The notes below the pieces were generated by a model. The model did not search any database. It was not told the DNA's origin and worked only from the letters and a program-made list of their open reading frames with translations. The translations under genes were made by a program, and so were the position numbers. This document shows positions 1 through 10,380 of a stretch of DNA of 64,000 nucleotides, in pieces. Origin of the DNA: Lentzea atacamensis (GTDB lineage: Bacteria > Actinomycetota > Actinomycetes > Mycobacteriales > Pseudonocardiaceae); assembly GCF_003269295.1 (NCBI RefSeq), contig NZ_QLTT01000011.1, forward strand, positions 124,001-188,000, given 5' to 3'. How positions within the stretch are numbered: the first letter of the stretch is position 1; every line of letters starts with the position of its first letter.

Positions 1-1
1 C

Positions 2-553
2 GCGATCTGCGAGCGGGTCGTCGCCCCGTCCGGCCAGGAATCAGTCGCCGTTCGAGTGCACCCGGCCATGATCCCCAGGACGCATCCGCTGGCGAGCGTG
101 AACGGTGCGTTCAACGCGGTGTTCGTCGAGGCCGACGCGGCGGGGGAGATGATGTTCTACGGGCAGGGTGCCGGTGGCGCCCCGACGGCGAGCGCCGTGG
201 TCGGCGACCTGGTCGCCGTGGCGCGCAACAAGGTTGCGAGCGGACGTGGTCCGCGCGAGTCGGCCTACGCCGCGCTTCCCGTGCAGCCCATGGGTAACAC
301 GCCCACGCGCTACCACATCAGCCTCGACGTGGCGGACAAGCCCGGTGTCCTCTCGCAGGTCGCCGCGGTCTTCGCCGAGCACCACGTGAGCATCGCCGCG
401 GTGCGCCAGGAAGGCCGCGTCGAGGACGCCAGCCTGGTGATCGTCACGCACGCGGCGACGGACGCCGCGCTGCGGTCCACTGTGGACAAGATCGGCGGCC
501 TCCCGGTCGTGCGGGAGGTCGTGAGCGTGATGAGGGTGGAGGGCGAAGAATGA
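2..553 (+). CDS. hom: Homoserine dehydrogenase, C-terminal part (partial)
   Basis: This is the last 183 or so codons of homoserine dehydrogenase, which reduces aspartate semialdehyde to homoserine. The frame is open from base 2, so the gene starts outside the window. The first half ([10 protein letters not shown] and following residues) is the end of the catalytic domain. From about base 311 ([18 protein letters not shown]) it is an ACT domain, the usual site of feedback control by threonine. The stop overlaps the thrC start by 4 nt (ATGA), so hom-thrC-thrB is a translationally coupled operon. Confidence 0.95.
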   Translation, partial: AICERVVAPSGQESVAVRVHPAMIPRTHPLASVNGAFNAVFVEADAAGEMMFYGQGAGGAPTASAVVGDLVAVARNKVASGRGPRESAYAALPVQPMGNTPTRYHISLDVADKPGVLSQVAAVFAEHHVSIAAVRQEGRVEDASLVIVTHAATDAALRSTVDKIGGLPVVREVVSVMRVEGEE

Positions 554-1620
554 GCGGCCCTGAAGGAATGAGCACTGTCAAGGCGGGCTGGCCCGGTCTC
601 ATCCACGCGTACCGCGACCGGATCGAGATCCCGGAAGGCGCGGAGATCGTGACGCTGCACGAGGGCGGTACGCCGCTGGTGCACGCGAAGCGCCTCTCCG
701 AGGCAACCGGCTCCGACGTGTACGTGAAGGTCGAGGGCGCGAACCCGACCGGTTCGTTCAAGGACCGCGGCATGACGGTCGCGATGACGTACGCGCTCGC
801 GTCCGGCATCAAGGCGGTCATCTGCGCCTCCACCGGCAACACGTCGGCGTCCGCCGCCGCCTACGCGGCCAAGGCCGGGCTCACCGCCGCCGTGCTGGTG
901 CCCAGCGGCAAGATCGCGATGGGCAAGCTCGCGCAGGCCGTCATGCACGGCGCGAAGATCCTCCAGATCGACGGCAACTTCGACGACTGCCTGGAACTGG
1001 CGTCCAAGACCGCGGCCGAGTACCCGGTGACGCTGGTGAACTCGGTCAACCCGGTGCGGCTGATCGGCCAGCGGACCGCCGCGTGGGAGATCTGCGACGT
1101 GCTCGGCCAGGCGCCGGACTTCCACTGCCTGCCGGTCGGCAACGCGGGCAACATCACCGCGTACTGGCAGGGCTACCAGGCGTACGAGCAGGGCCTGCCC
1201 AAGATGTACGGCTTCCAGGCCGCGGGTGCGGCGCCTCTAGTCTCCGGCGTGCCGGTGCCGAACCCAGAGACCATCGCCACGGCGATCCGGGTCGGCAGCC
1301 CGGCGTCGTGGACCGGCGCGATCACCGCTCGCGACGAGTCCGGTGGCCTGATCGACGCGGTCACCGACGAGCAGATCCTGGCCGCCTACCGGTTGCTGGC
1401 GGCGAGCGAGGGCATCTTCGTGGAGCCGGCGTCGGCGGCGTCCATCGCCGGTCTGCTGATGACCGCCGAGGACGGCCGGCTGCCGAAGGGCTCGACGGTT
1501 GTGTGCACCGTCACCGGGCACGGTCTGAAGGACCCCGACACCGCGTTGCTCGGCGTCACCGAGGTCGAGCCGGTCCCGGTCGACCCCGGCGCCGTCGCGC
1601 ACGCGCTGGAGCTCGCGTGA
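550..1620 (+). CDS. thrC: Threonine synthase
   Basis: PLP enzyme converting O-phosphohomoserine to threonine. The PLP-binding lysine is Lys71 in the motif [11 protein letters not shown], and a serine/glycine-rich phosphate-binding segment ([13 protein letters not shown]) follows. At 356 residues it has the usual length of the short actinobacterial form. The start at 550 overlaps the hom stop. A second ATG at 568 is an alternative start. The gene overlaps thrB by 4 nt (GTGA). Confidence 0.95.
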   Translation: MSGPEGMSTVKAGWPGLIHAYRDRIEIPEGAEIVTLHEGGTPLVHAKRLSEATGSDVYVKVEGANPTGSFKDRGMTVAMTYALASGIKAVICASTGNTSASAAAYAAKAGLTAAVLVPSGKIAMGKLAQAVMHGAKILQIDGNFDDCLELASKTAAEYPVTLVNSVNPVRLIGQRTAAWEICDVLGQAPDFHCLPVGNAGNITAYWQGYQAYEQGLPKMYGFQAAGAAPLVSGVPVPNPETIATAIRVGSPASWTGAITARDESGGLIDAVTDEQILAAYRLLAASEGIFVEPASAASIAGLLMTAEDGRLPKGSTVVCTVTGHGLKDPDTALLGVTEVEPVPVDPGAVAHALELA

Positions 1621-2474
1621 GGTTTCTGGTTTCCGTCCCCGCGTCGACCGCGAACCTCGGTTCTGGGTTCGACGCGCTGGGCATGGCGCTCGGGTTGTAC
1701 GACGAGATCGAGGTGGCCGTCCCGGAAGACAACCCTGGCGGTCTCTCGATCACGGTCGAGGGCGCTGGATCAGGTGACGTCCCGCTCGACGAGAGCCATC
1801 TCGTCGTGCGGGCCGTTCGCGCCGCCGGATACACCGGTGGACTCGCCCTGAAGTGCCGCAACGTCATTCCGCACGCACGTGGACTGGGCTCGTCGGCCGC
1901 AGCGATCGTGGCGGGTGTCGCAGCCGGATTCACCCTGACGGGTCGCGAGTTGGACACGGACGCGTTGCAAATCGCTGCCGAGTTCGAAGGTCATGCGGAC
2001 AACGCGGCGGCCTCTTTGTTCGGCGGCATTGTCATTGCGTGGTCTGAAGGAGAGCGGTACCGCGCCGTCCGGATGGAGCCCGACGCACGGGTGCGCCCGG
2101 TCGTGCTGATTCCATCCCAGGAGTCGTCCACCAAGACGACGCGCGGCCTGCTTCCGGCCGAAGTGCCGCACGCGGACGCCGCGCACGCCGCAGGACGGGC
2201 TGCCCTGGCGGTGCACGCGCTGACGTCGGACCCGTCGGTTCTCCTTGCTGCGACTGAGGATCGCCTCCACCAGAACTACCGCGAGCCCGCGTGGCCCGAC
2301 ACCGTTCGGGTGATCAACGAGCTTCGCAAGCTCGGTGTTCCCGCCTGCGTGTCCGGAGCGGGACCCACCGTGATCGCGTTCGGCGACCTCCCGGCCGAGG
2401 TCGACGTCAACGGCTTCGACGTGCGGAGACTCGACGTCGACACCGCCGGCGTGCGCGTTCGTCCATTGGACTGA
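1617..2474 (+). CDS. thrB: Homoserine kinase
   Basis: GHMP-family kinase that phosphorylates homoserine, giving the substrate of ThrC. It is 285 residues long. The glycine-rich ATP-binding loop is [11 protein letters not shown] (GLGSSAA at residues 89-95), and the N-terminal [18 protein letters not shown] is typical of the family. The GTG at 1617 was chosen because it begins exactly at the conserved N-terminus and overlaps the thrC stop. The frame stays open further upstream, but that part only shadows thrC. Confidence 0.95.
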   Translation: MRFLVSVPASTANLGSGFDALGMALGLYDEIEVAVPEDNPGGLSITVEGAGSGDVPLDESHLVVRAVRAAGYTGGLALKCRNVIPHARGLGSSAAAIVAGVAAGFTLTGRELDTDALQIAAEFEGHADNAAASLFGGIVIAWSEGERYRAVRMEPDARVRPVVLIPSQESSTKTTRGLLPAEVPHADAAHAAGRAALAVHALTSDPSVLLAATEDRLHQNYREPAWPDTVRVINELRKLGVPACVSGAGPTVIAFGDLPAEVDVNGFDVRRLDVDTAGVRVRPLD

Positions 2475-2492
2475 CACGCCCGACCCCGGTTG

Positions 2493-2521
2493 TTGCATGC
2501 GGGGAGACCGGCGTCTACCCT
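2493..2521 (+). promoter_or_regulatory. Probable rho promoter (-35 TTGCAT, -10 TACCCT)
   Basis: TTGCAT at 2493-2498 and TACCCT at 2516-2521 are separated by 17 bp and lie 19 bp after the thrB stop. The spacing and the TAnnnT -10 fit a housekeeping sigma promoter. It would give a leader of about 265 nt before rho. No experimental support is available here. Confidence 0.5.
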
Positions 2522-2795
2522 CGGGGGCGATCAGTCACCGCGCGCACGGGCGCCGGTGTCGCGCCCGGACACTCGTTCCGGGTCGCAATCCTTTTGTGTT
2601 CCGGCTCTGTGCCGTGCGGGCGGGGCGGACGCAAAAGAGGCACCCGATCGCCGTGTGACCTGAGAAAAGTCCCGTGCTTGCCGGAAGCGGTGTGTGCTTC
2701 CGTCTGCATCGGACTGACCGTCGTTCCCCAGTTGAAGCGGGAAGACGGGTCCGCTGGGCCGCGTAGGAGGCGGGGCCTGGTCAGGAAGGACATGT
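2522..2795 (+). promoter_or_regulatory. Long rho leader with a distal hairpin
   Basis: The 321-bp thrB-rho interval (2475-2795) has no convincing gene. After the predicted promoter it is a roughly 270-nt leader. CTTTTGTGT (2591-2599) can pair with ACGCAAAAG (2629-2637) to close a GC-rich loop. Bacterial rho genes are often autoregulated by Rho-dependent termination in a long leader, so this is a plausible cis-regulatory region. That role is inference. The ribosome-binding site AGGAAGGA lies at 2783-2790. Confidence 0.35.
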
Positions 2796-4790
2796 GTGAG
2801 CAACACCGATTTGCTGAGCAGCGATGTCGCAGCTGCTTCTGGTTCTGGAGCCGAGGAGACCGCTCTGTCCACCCCTTCGAACGGCACGACGCCGCGCCGC
2901 CGCGCGGGTCTGTCCGGCATGGTGCTCGCTGAGCTTCGCGAGCTCGCCGGCCAGCTGGGCATCACCGGAACCGCAGGTCTGCGCAAGGGCGACCTGATCG
3001 CGGCCATCAAGGAGAAGCAGGGCTCCGGCGCCCCGGCCAAAGCCGAGAAGCCCGCGAAGGCCGAGAAGGCCGCCGCGAAGGCTCCCGCCGAGAAGCCGGC
3101 CGTCGCCGAAAAGCCTGTTCAGCAGCAGCTCGAGGTAGCGGAAAAGCCCGCTGCCGCCGCTGCTCCCGCTCCCGCCGAAACCGGCACGTCCGCGGAGGAG
3201 GGCGGTCGCCGAGGCAACCGTCGTCGCCGCTCCGGCCGTGGTGGCGGAAACGCCGAGGCGGGCGAGGGCCAGCAGCCCGAGCAGCGCGCTGAGCGTGCCG
3301 AGCGCCCTGAGCGTCAGGAGCGCGCTGAGCGTTCCGGTGACCGCCAGGAGCGTTCCGAGCGTCAGGATCGCGGTGAGCGTCAGGACCGTGGTGAGCGCCA
3401 GGACCGTGGTGAGCGCCAGGACCGCGGTGAGCGCCAGGACCGTGGCGACCGTCAGGACCGTGGCGAGCGCCAGGACCGTGGCGACCGCGGTGGTCGTGAC
3501 CGCAACCGCGACCGCGACCGCCAGGGCGGCCAGTCCCAGGACGGAGACGACGACGGTGGTCGTCGCGGCCGGTTCCGCGACCGTCGCCGCCGCGGTGGCC
3601 GCGGTGAGGGAGTCGAGCGCGGTGACCGTGAGACCGAGGTGCGCGAGGACGACGTCCTGCTCCCGGTCGCGGGCATCCTGGACGTGCTGGAGAACTACGC
3701 GTTCGTCCGCACGTCGGGCTACCTGGCCGGCTCGAACGACGTCTACGTCTCGCTCTCGCTCGTCCGCAAGTACGGCCTGCGCCGCGGTGACGCCATCACC
3801 GGCGCCGTCCGTCAGCCGCGCGAGGGCGAGCAGCAGCGCCAGAAGTTCAACCCGCTGGTCCGCGTCGACAAGATCAACGGCCTGGACCCGGACGAGGCCC
3901 GCAACCGCCCGGACTTCACCAAGCTGACGCCGCTCTACCCGAACGAGCGACTGCGCCTGGAGACCGAGCCGCACATCCTCACCACCCGTGTCATCGACCT
4001 GGTGATGCCGATCGGCAAGGGCCAGCGCGCCCTGATCGTGTCGCCGCCGAAGGCAGGCAAGACCTCGGTGCTGCAGGCGATCGCCAACGCGATCACCAAG
4101 AACAACCCCGAGTGCCACCTGATGGTCGTCCTCGTCGACGAGCGTCCGGAAGAGGTCACCGACATGCAGCGCTCGGTGAAGGGCGAGGTCATCGCCTCGA
4201 CCTTCGACCGCCCGCCGTCGGACCACACCACCATCTCCGAGCTCGCGATCGAGCGCGCGAAGAGGCTGGTGGAGATGGGCCACGACGTGGTCGTGCTGCT
4301 CGACTCGATCACGCGTCTGGGCCGCGCCTACAACCTGGCGGCGCCGGCGTCCGGCCGCATCCTGTCCGGTGGTGTCGACTCCACCGCGCTGTACCCGCCG
4401 AAGCGCTTCCTGGGTGCCGCCCGGAACATCGAGGGCGGCGGCTCGCTGACCGTCATCGCGACGGCGCTGGTCGAGACCGGTTCCGCCGGTGACTCGGTCA
4501 TCTTCGAGGAGTTCAAGGGCACGGGTAACGCCGAGCTCAAGCTCGATCGGAAGATCGCGGACAAGCGGACGTTCCCGGCTGTCGACGTCGACTCGTCGGG
4601 TACTCGCAAGGAAGAGCTGCTGCTGTCGCCGGATGAGATGGCGGTCACGCACAAGCTCCGCCGGGTGCTGCACGCGCTGGACGGTCAGCAGGCCATCGAC
4701 CTGCTGCTCGACCGGCTGCGCAAGTCGCGCACGAACATCGAGTTCCTGATGCAGGTGGCGAAGACGACGCCCGGGGCCGAGCAGGACTGA
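2796..4790 (+). CDS. rho: Transcription termination factor Rho
   Basis: Hexameric RNA-dependent ATPase helicase that ends transcription. It is 664 residues, much longer than E. coli Rho (about 420), because of an actinobacterial insertion. An N-terminal SAP-like region is followed by an Ala/Lys/Glu stretch and then an Arg-rich block with tandem E/D-R-Q-D-R-G hexads (about bases 3365-3490). The RNA-binding domain begins near base 3640 (VAGILDVLENYAFVRTSGYL) and the ATPase carries Walker A SPPKAGKT near residue 416. The GTG at 2796 has the SD AGGAAGGA; the nearby ATG at 2792 is out of frame. A terminator follows. Confidence 0.97.
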   Translation: MSNTDLLSSDVAAASGSGAEETALSTPSNGTTPRRRAGLSGMVLAELRELAGQLGITGTAGLRKGDLIAAIKEKQGSGAPAKAEKPAKAEKAAAKAPAEKPAVAEKPVQQQLEVAEKPAAAAAPAPAETGTSAEEGGRRGNRRRRSGRGGGNAEAGEGQQPEQRAERAERPERQERAERSGDRQERSERQDRGERQDRGERQDRGERQDRGERQDRGDRQDRGERQDRGDRGGRDRNRDRDRQGGQSQDGDDDGGRRGRFRDRRRRGGRGEGVERGDRETEVREDDVLLPVAGILDVLENYAFVRTSGYLAGSNDVYVSLSLVRKYGLRRGDAITGAVRQPREGEQQRQKFNPLVRVDKINGLDPDEARNRPDFTKLTPLYPNERLRLETEPHILTTRVIDLVMPIGKGQRALIVSPPKAGKTSVLQAIANAITKNNPECHLMVVLVDERPEEVTDMQRSVKGEVIASTFDRPPSDHTTISELAIERAKRLVEMGHDVVVLLDSITRLGRAYNLAAPASGRILSGGVDSTALYPPKRFLGAARNIEGGGSLTVIATALVETGSAGDSVIFEEFKGTGNAELKLDRKIADKRTFPAVDVDSSGTRKEELLLSPDEMAVTHKLRRVLHALDGQQAIDLLLDRLRKSRTNIEFLMQVAKTTPGAEQD

Positions 4791-4812
4791 TCGGCTGCTC
4801 GAGTTTCACGTG

Positions 4813-4847
4813 AAAAGACCCCCGGTGCAGGTCACCGGGGGTCTTTT
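4813..4847 (+). terminator. Terminator after rho
   Basis: A perfect 15-bp stem, AAAAGACCCCCGGTG against CACCGGGGGTCTTTT, with a 5-nt loop, 22 bp after the rho stop. The A and T runs flanking the stem make it suitable for both strands, so it could also end transcription of the minus-strand gene at 4877. Confidence 0.85.
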
Positions 4848-4876
4848 CGTGTTGCTTCACTCGAATGCCGAGGTGC

Positions 4877-5239
4877 TCAGCGGCAGTCGGACGCCGGTCG
4901 GCTCTCATCGGTCTGCACCAGGGACTGGAACACCAGGCCCAGCAACACCGGCAGCCCCACCACCGTCGTGACCAGCGCGGGAATCTCCACCGCGCCCACC
5001 ACCACCCCGCCAGCCAGCACCGCGGCCAGATACGGGAACCGCACCCACACGCGATGCCAGGGCCGCCGCCACCGCACCCCACCGGACACGGCCGCTGCGA
5101 CCGCCACTCCGGCCCCGGACACGACGGGCGACAACGGCACCGTCGTCCAGGAAGCAGTGATCAGCCCTGCCGACCCCATCAGGCCGAACACGGCGGCGGA
5201 GAAGAGGAACGGCACAGCCAGCCACAGGCGCGGGCTCAT
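4877..5239 (-). CDS. Small membrane protein, unknown
   Basis: I do not recognise the family. From the ATG at 5239 it is 120 residues with four hydrophobic segments (beginning LWLAVPFLFSAAVFGLMG, then LSPVVSGAGVAVAAAV, FPYLAAVLAGGVVVGAV and LVTTVVGLPVLLGLVF). It ends with a short charged tail. The frame extends to a GTG at 5263, and no clear ribosome-binding site decides between them. It is convergent with rho across the bidirectional terminator and divergent from rpmE. Confidence 0.55.
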   Translation of the reverse strand: MSPRLWLAVPFLFSAAVFGLMGSAGLITASWTTVPLSPVVSGAGVAVAAAVSGGVRWRRPWHRVWVRFPYLAAVLAGGVVVGAVEIPALVTTVVGLPVLLGLVFQSLVQTDESRPASDCR

Positions 5240-5403
5240 CGGCCGTTCGGTGGTGCAGAACACGGCACACAGTGTGATGGAAGCTCACCAACAACACTGA
5301 GCCGTATTTGGTCGAACGGGCACACCTTGCGCCGAACGGCGTATCACGGAGGTTAAGCGGTTGTGACTTCTGACACGCGGAGGCGTCGGGAACAACCGCG
5401 TTT

Positions 5404-5431
5404 TTGCACGTGTTGAAGGGTCTGGCACACT
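5404..5431 (+). promoter_or_regulatory. Possible rpmE promoter
   Basis: TTGCAC (5404-5409) and CACACT (5426-5431) are 16 bp apart in the 245-bp gap before rpmE. They match the -35 well and the -10 moderately. The gap holds no other gene. No C- paralog or Zur-like site was recognised here. Confidence 0.35.
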
Positions 5432-5508
5432 AAACGGTCGAGTCCGGCTCCGGTTCACCCGTCATCAGCAACAGGGACCCGGCGGCCATCCTTGAAAGGG
5501 ACAAGATC

Positions 5509-5721
5509 TTGAAGACTGGAATCCACCCGGAGTACGTGACCACCGAGGTCACCTGCGGCTGCGGCAACACCTTCACCACCCGGAGCACCAAGACCTCCGG
5601 CTCCGTGCACGTCGAGGTCTGCTCGAACTGCCACCCGTTCTACACGGGCAAGCAGAAGATCCTGGACACCGGTGGCCGCGTCGCGCGCTTCGAGGCGCGT
5701 TACGGCAAGCGCAACAAGTAG
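5509..5721 (+). CDS. rpmE: 50S ribosomal protein L31, zinc-binding (C+) form
   Basis: Ribosomal protein L31 of the large subunit, 70 residues. It keeps the zinc ligands of the C+ type: Cys16, Cys18 (CGC), Cys38 and Cys41 (CSNC). It therefore stores zinc and would be the form used when zinc is plentiful. The start is a TTG, supported by the SD GAAAGGG at 5494-5500 and by the conserved [10 protein letters not shown]-terminus. A strong hairpin separates it from prfA. Confidence 0.95.
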   Translation: MKTGIHPEYVTTEVTCGCGNTFTTRSTKTSGSVHVEVCSNCHPFYTGKQKILDTGGRVARFEARYGKRNK

Positions 5722-5729
5722 CTGCGTTG

Positions 5730-5771
5730 ACGGCGCCTGACCCCGGCAAACGAGCCGGGGTCAGGCGCCGT
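5730..5771 (+). terminator. Strong hairpin between rpmE and prfA
   Basis: An 18-bp perfect stem (core CGGCGCCTGACCCCGGC against its complement) with a 6-nt loop, starting 8 bp after the rpmE stop. It lacks a T-run, as many actinobacterial terminators do. It probably ends or attenuates the rpmE transcript before prfA. Confidence 0.8.
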
Positions 5772-5805
5772 TGCCGTCTCCACCACCAAAAGAGGAGCCA
5801 AGAAC

Positions 5806-6870
5806 GTGTCGCAGTCGCTGGACAGCCTGCTCGCCGAGTACGACGAGCTCGAGAAGAGGCTCGCCGACCCCAGCGTGCACGCTGACCAGGCGGGCGCGCG
5901 CAAGCTCGGCAAGCGGTACGCCGCGCTCGGCCCGATCGTGAAGACGGCTCGGGAGATCGAGCAGGTTCGCAGCGACCTCGAGGCCGCGAAGGAGCTGGCG
6001 AGCGAGGACTCGGCGTTCGCCGAGGAGGCCAAGCAGCTCGAGGAGCAGCTCCCCAAGCTGGAGGAGAAGCTCACCGAGCTCCTGCTGCCGCGCGACCCGC
6101 ACGACGGCGACGACGTGCTGCTGGAGATCAAGTCCGGTGAGGGTGGCGAGGAGTCCGCGCTGTTCGCCGGCGATCTGCTGCGGATGTACACGCGCTACGC
6201 CGAGCGTCAGGGCTGGAAGGTCGAGATGCTCGACGGCACCGACTCCGACCTGGGCGGGTTCAAGGACGTCACGGTCGCCATCAAGGCCAAGAGCCCGACG
6301 CCGGACGGTGTCTGGAGCCGGCTGAAGTGGGAGGGCGGCGTGCATCGCGTGCAGCGCGTGCCCGTCACGGAGTCGCAGGGCCGCATCCACACGTCCGCTG
6401 CCGGTGTTCTCGTGTTCCCGGAGGCCGAGGAGACGGCCGAGGTCGAGATCGACGAGAAGGACCTGCGCATCGACGTCTACCGCTCGTCCGGCAAGGGCGG
6501 GCAGTCGGTCAACACCACCGACTCCGCGGTGCGCATCACGCACCTGCCGACCGGCATCGTCGTCTCGTGTCAGAACGAGCGCAGCCAGCTGCAGAACAAG
6601 GCCCGCGCCATGCAGGTCCTGCAGTCGCGCCTCGCTGTCCTCGCCGAGGAGCAGAAGGCTCAGGAGCAGTCGGACGCCCGTCGCAGCCAGATCCGCACGG
6701 TCGACCGGTCGGAGCGGGTGAGGACCTACAACTTCCCCGAATCACGAATTTCTGATCACCGGGTTGGGTACAAAGCGCATAACCTGGACCAGGTGCTCGA
6801 CGGCGACCTGGACGCGGTGGTGGACGCGCTGGCCGCCGCCGACCGGGCAGAACGGCTCGCAGGCGGGTAA
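5806..6870 (+). CDS. prfA: Peptide chain release factor 1
   Basis: Recognises UAA and UAG stop codons and triggers peptide release on the ribosome. It is 354 residues. The stop-codon recognition tripeptide of the RF1 class is PVT (residues 186-188), and the universal GGQ motif is at 231-233 ([10 protein letters not shown]). The start is GTG at 5806, preceded by AGAGGAG. The glutamine of GGQ is the target of PrmC, encoded 2.6 kb downstream, with two unrelated genes between. Confidence 0.97.
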   Translation: MSQSLDSLLAEYDELEKRLADPSVHADQAGARKLGKRYAALGPIVKTAREIEQVRSDLEAAKELASEDSAFAEEAKQLEEQLPKLEEKLTELLLPRDPHDGDDVLLEIKSGEGGEESALFAGDLLRMYTRYAERQGWKVEMLDGTDSDLGGFKDVTVAIKAKSPTPDGVWSRLKWEGGVHRVQRVPVTESQGRIHTSAAGVLVFPEAEETAEVEIDEKDLRIDVYRSSGKGGQSVNTTDSAVRITHLPTGIVVSCQNERSQLQNKARAMQVLQSRLAVLAEEQKAQEQSDARRSQIRTVDRSERVRTYNFPESRISDHRVGYKAHNLDQVLDGDLDAVVDALAAADRAERLAGG

Positions 6871-6892
6871 ACCGACGTGAGAGGGGCGCGTT

Positions 6893-8101
6893 GTGGCCGA
6901 GATCCTGGTGAATCCCCAGATCGCACCCCTCGACCAACCGATCGACATCGTCGTCGTGGGTCTTCCGCCGGGTGACGAGATCACCGTTCAACTGTCCACA
7001 GGCGACCGTGCGTCCCACGGTGTCTTCACCGCTGACGAGCGCGGCGTCGTGGACCTCACCCGGCACGCCCCGAAGGAAGGCACCTATCGCGGTGTCGATC
7101 CCATGGGCCTGTTCTGGTCGCTCGAACGCACCGGCGGCAAACCGGGTCCGATGTGCCTGTCCGTCGAGGGCGCTGGCGAGATCGAGCTCAAGCGGCTGAC
7201 GATCCCCGAGGGCGTCGAACGCGTCGAGGTCCGCGAGAACGGGCTCGTGGGCACCCTGTTCGCCCCTGAGGACGACGGAGGAGACCTGCCGGGCGTGATC
7301 GTGCTCGGTGGCTCCGAGGGTGGCCTGCACGAGTCCGACGCCGCTCTCCTGGCCGCGCACGGGTTCGTGACTTTCGCGCTGGGCTACTTCGGCATGAAGG
7401 GCCTGCCGGAGCATCTCGTCGACATCCCGCTCGAGTACTTCGGCACCGCGATCGACCACCTGGCAGAACGGTGCGGCGAGATCGGCGTCATCGGCGGGTC
7501 GCGCGGTGGCGAGCTGGCGTTGCTGATCGGTGCCACCTACCCGCAGGTCAGGGCCGTGGTCAGCGTGGTGGGCAGCGGCGTGGTGACCCAGGGCATCGGG
7601 CCGGGCGCCAACCTGCTGCAGAAGCTGTCGTACGAAGCGGCGTCGTGGACGTACAAGGGCGAGCCGCTGCCGTACCTGCCGTACTACGTGAGCGACGAGC
7701 TGCGCTCGAAGATCGTGAACGACGAGCCGGTGCCGTTGAGGCTCGCGTTCGACACTTCCGACGGCATTCCCGAGGGCACCGAGATCCGCGTGGAGAACAT
7801 CGTCGGGGGTGTGTTGCTCATCTCGTCCGGACACGACGACGGGTGGCCGAGCACGGAGCTGAGCGAGGTCGCCATGCGGCGGCTGAAGGACCACGAGCAC
7901 CCGTTCCCGTACGAGCACGTCGTGTATCCCGAGGCAGGACACCTGATAGCGGCGCCGCCGTACCGTCCGGCGACGGATGTGACCTATCCGGGGCCCGGTG
8001 TCACCTTCTCGGGTGGTGGTGTTCCGCACGCCACCGCGCACGCTCAGGCGAACGCTTGGAAAAGGACGGTTGAGTTCTTGCAGGAGCAGCTCGGGACCTA
8101 G
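6893..8101 (+). CDS. BAAT-type acyl-CoA thioester hydrolase / acyltransferase family protein
   Basis: A 402-residue protein with the two-part layout of bile-acid-CoA:amino acid N-acyltransferase and acyl-CoA thioesterase proteins. An N-terminal beta-sandwich (residues 1-120, e.g. [14 protein letters not shown]) precedes an alpha/beta hydrolase domain. The nucleophile elbow is GGSRGG with Ser203, and candidate Asp (HDDGWPS) and His ([13 protein letters not shown]) follow. Animal members use Cys for amidation; Ser suggests hydrolysis. The substrate is unknown. The GTG start lies 22 bp after prfA, and lpd follows closely, so it may share their transcript. Confidence 0.8.
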   Translation: MAEILVNPQIAPLDQPIDIVVVGLPPGDEITVQLSTGDRASHGVFTADERGVVDLTRHAPKEGTYRGVDPMGLFWSLERTGGKPGPMCLSVEGAGEIELKRLTIPEGVERVEVRENGLVGTLFAPEDDGGDLPGVIVLGGSEGGLHESDAALLAAHGFVTFALGYFGMKGLPEHLVDIPLEYFGTAIDHLAERCGEIGVIGGSRGGELALLIGATYPQVRAVVSVVGSGVVTQGIGPGANLLQKLSYEAASWTYKGEPLPYLPYYVSDELRSKIVNDEPVPLRLAFDTSDGIPEGTEIRVENIVGGVLLISSGHDDGWPSTELSEVAMRRLKDHEHPFPYEHVVYPEAGHLIAAPPYRPATDVTYPGPGVTFSGGGVPHATAHAQANAWKRTVEFLQEQLGT

Positions 8102-8112
8102 GGTGTGTGCTT

Positions 8113-9498
8113 ATGAGCGCACACTTTGATGTCGTCGTCGTGGGTGCGGGTCCCGGCGGGTACGTGGCCGCGATCCGGGCGGCTCAGCTCGGGCTGAAGA
8201 CCGCCGTTGTCGAGGAGAAGTACTGGGGCGGCGTCTGCCTGAACGTGGGCTGCATCCCGTCGAAGGCTCTCCTGCGCAACGCCGAGCTCGCGCACATCTT
8301 CACGCACGAGCAGAAGACGTTCGGCATCAAGGTCGACGGCAACGTCAGCTTCGACTACAGCGCGGCGTGGCAGCGCAGCCGCAAGGTCGCGGAAGGGCGC
8401 GTCAAGGGCGTGCACTTCCTCATGAAGAAGAACGGCATCACCGAGTACAACGGGTGGGCCAACTTCACCGACGACCACACGCTGACCGTGAACGGCGAGA
8501 CGATCACCTTCGGCCACGCGATCATCGCGGTGGGCGCGACGACCCGGATGCTGCCGAACACGCAGAAGTCCGACCGCGTCGTGACCTACGAAGAGCAGAT
8601 CATGACCGAGGACCTGCCCGAGTCGATCATCATCGCCGGCGCGGGCGCGATCGGCGTCGAGTTCGCCTACGTCATGCACAACTACGGCGTGAAGGTCACC
8701 ATCGTCGAGTTCCTCGACCGGATGGTGCCGCTCGAGGACGAAGAGGTGTCCGCCGAGCTGCTCAAGCGCTACAAGAAGCTGGGCGTCGACGTGCGCGTCG
8801 GCACCCGCGTGGAGTCGATCGACGAGTCGGGCGAGAAGGTCCGCGTCACCGTCTCCAAGAACGGCGCCCAGGAAGTCCTGGAAGCTGACAAGGTCATGCA
8901 GGCCATCGGTTTCGTGCCGCGGGTCGAGGGCTACGGCCTCGAGAACACCGGCGTGAAGCTGACCGAGCGCGGCGCGATCGACATCGACGGCCGCGGCCGC
9001 ACCTCCGTGCCGCACATCTTCGCCATCGGTGACGTCACCGCGAAGCTGATGCTCGCGCACACGGCCGAGTCCATGGGCATCATCGCCGCGGAGACCATCG
9101 CGGGTGCCGAGACCATGGAGCTCGACTACGTGATGATCCCGCGGGCGACGTTCTGCCAGCCGCAGATCGCGTCGTTCGGCTACACCGAGGCGCAGGCCCG
9201 CGAGAAGGGCTTCGACGTCCAGGTCTCGAAGTTCCCGTTCACCGCGAACGGCAAGGCGCACGGCCTCGCCGAGCCCGGCGGCTTCGTGAAGCTGATCAGC
9301 GACGCCAAGCACGGCGAGCTGCTCGGCGGCCACATCATCGGCCCGGAGGCCACCGAACTGCTGCCCGAGCTCACGCTGGCGCAGCAGTGGGACCTCACGG
9401 TGCACGAGGTCGCGCGCAACGTGCACGCGCACCCGACGCTTTCGGAGGCCGTCAAGGAAGCCGTGCACGGCCTGGCCGGGCACATGATCAACTTCTGA
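8113..9498 (+). CDS. lpdA: Dihydrolipoamide dehydrogenase
   Basis: FAD enzyme that reoxidises lipoyl groups of the 2-oxoacid dehydrogenase complexes using NAD+. From the ATG at 8113 it is 461 residues. FAD binding is GAGPGG (11-16), the redox disulfide is Cys42/Cys47 (CLNVGC), the NAD-binding [10 protein letters not shown] is mid-protein, and the catalytic His lies in HAHPTLSEA near the end. A GTG six bases upstream (8107) is in frame but less likely. No E1/E2 genes are nearby. Confidence 0.95.
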   Translation: MSAHFDVVVVGAGPGGYVAAIRAAQLGLKTAVVEEKYWGGVCLNVGCIPSKALLRNAELAHIFTHEQKTFGIKVDGNVSFDYSAAWQRSRKVAEGRVKGVHFLMKKNGITEYNGWANFTDDHTLTVNGETITFGHAIIAVGATTRMLPNTQKSDRVVTYEEQIMTEDLPESIIIAGAGAIGVEFAYVMHNYGVKVTIVEFLDRMVPLEDEEVSAELLKRYKKLGVDVRVGTRVESIDESGEKVRVTVSKNGAQEVLEADKVMQAIGFVPRVEGYGLENTGVKLTERGAIDIDGRGRTSVPHIFAIGDVTAKLMLAHTAESMGIIAAETIAGAETMELDYVMIPRATFCQPQIASFGYTEAQAREKGFDVQVSKFPFTANGKAHGLAEPGGFVKLISDAKHGELLGGHIIGPEATELLPELTLAQQWDLTVHEVARNVHAHPTLSEAVKEAVHGLAGHMINF

Positions 9499-9513
9499 GA
9501 TAGTTTCTCGCTG

Positions 9514-10380
9514 ATGATGAACCGGCAGCCGCTCCGCCTCGCCATCTCCGAGGCGGCCAAGATCCTCTCCGAGGCCGGCGTGGACAGCCCGCGCGTCGAC
9601 GCGGAGTTCCTGGCCGCGCACGTGCTCGGCGTGGAACGGGGGCGGCTGCCGCTCATCCCGCTGGTCGATCCACCTGTGATCGACCAGCTGCACAAGCTCG
9701 TCAGGACGCGGGCCTCGCGGATTCCGTTGCAGCACATCCTCGGCTGGGCGCCCATGGGTGCCATCACGGTCGAGGTCGGGCCGGGCGTGTTCGTGCCGCG
9801 GCCGGAGACCGAGCTGCTGATGGAGTGGGGCCTCAAGGCGCTCGTGGGCGTTCCCTCGCCCGTCGTGGTGGATCTGTGCACCGGCACGGGCGCGTTGGCG
9901 CTGTCGATCGCCGCGGCCCGCCCGGACGCGGTGGTGCACGCGGTGGAGATCGATCCCCAAGCGCTCGCCTGGACACGGCGCAACGCCGACGCGCGGGTGG
10001 CCGCCGGGGACACACCCATCCGCCTGCACTCCGGTGACGCCACGGATCCGTCGCTCCTGTCCGATCTGGACGGTCAGGTTGATCTCGTGGTGTGCAATCC
10101 GCCTTACGTGCCAGAGGGAACCGAAGTGCAGCCCGAAGTCGGCGTGCACGATCCGCACCACGCGGTGTTCTCCGGCGCCGACGGGCTGGACGTGATCCGG
10201 CACGTGGTCTCCGCCGCGGCACGATGGCTCAAGCCGGGCGGTGCCGTGGGAATCGAGCACGACGACACGCAGGGCGAGTCCGTGCCCGCGCTGCTGGCGG
10301 CGCGCCGGGTGCTCACGGACGTCGCCGACCACGCCGACCTGGCCGGGCGCCCCCGGTTCGCGACCGCCCGCAGGGTCTAG
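9514..10380 (+). CDS. prmC: Release factor glutamine methyltransferase
   Basis: SAM-dependent methyltransferase that N5-methylates the GGQ glutamine of release factors. It is 288 residues. The family marks are PRPETE (95-100), the SAM loop DLCTGTGALAL (120-130) and the catalytic NPPY at 195-198. Two adjacent ATGs (9514, 9517) are possible starts. The stop shares the tetranucleotide CTAG with the stop of the convergent gene at 10377. Confidence 0.95.
   Translation: MMNRQPLRLAISEAAKILSEAGVDSPRVDAEFLAAHVLGVERGRLPLIPLVDPPVIDQLHKLVRTRASRIPLQHILGWAPMGAITVEVGPGVFVPRPETELLMEWGLKALVGVPSPVVVDLCTGTGALALSIAAARPDAVVHAVEIDPQALAWTRRNADARVAAGDTPIRLHSGDATDPSLLSDLDGQVDLVVCNPPYVPEGTEVQPEVGVHDPHHAVFSGADGLDVIRHVVSAAARWLKPGGAVGIEHDDTQGESVPALLAARRVLTDVADHADLAGRPRFATARRV

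Noticed and set aside
2781-4673. Long open frame antisense to rho (about 630 codons)
   Set aside because: It mirrors the rho reading frame in GC-rich DNA, has no recognisable domain and no ribosome-binding site. Same reasoning for other long antisense frames such as 8098-10761, 22610-26911 and 14785-16656.
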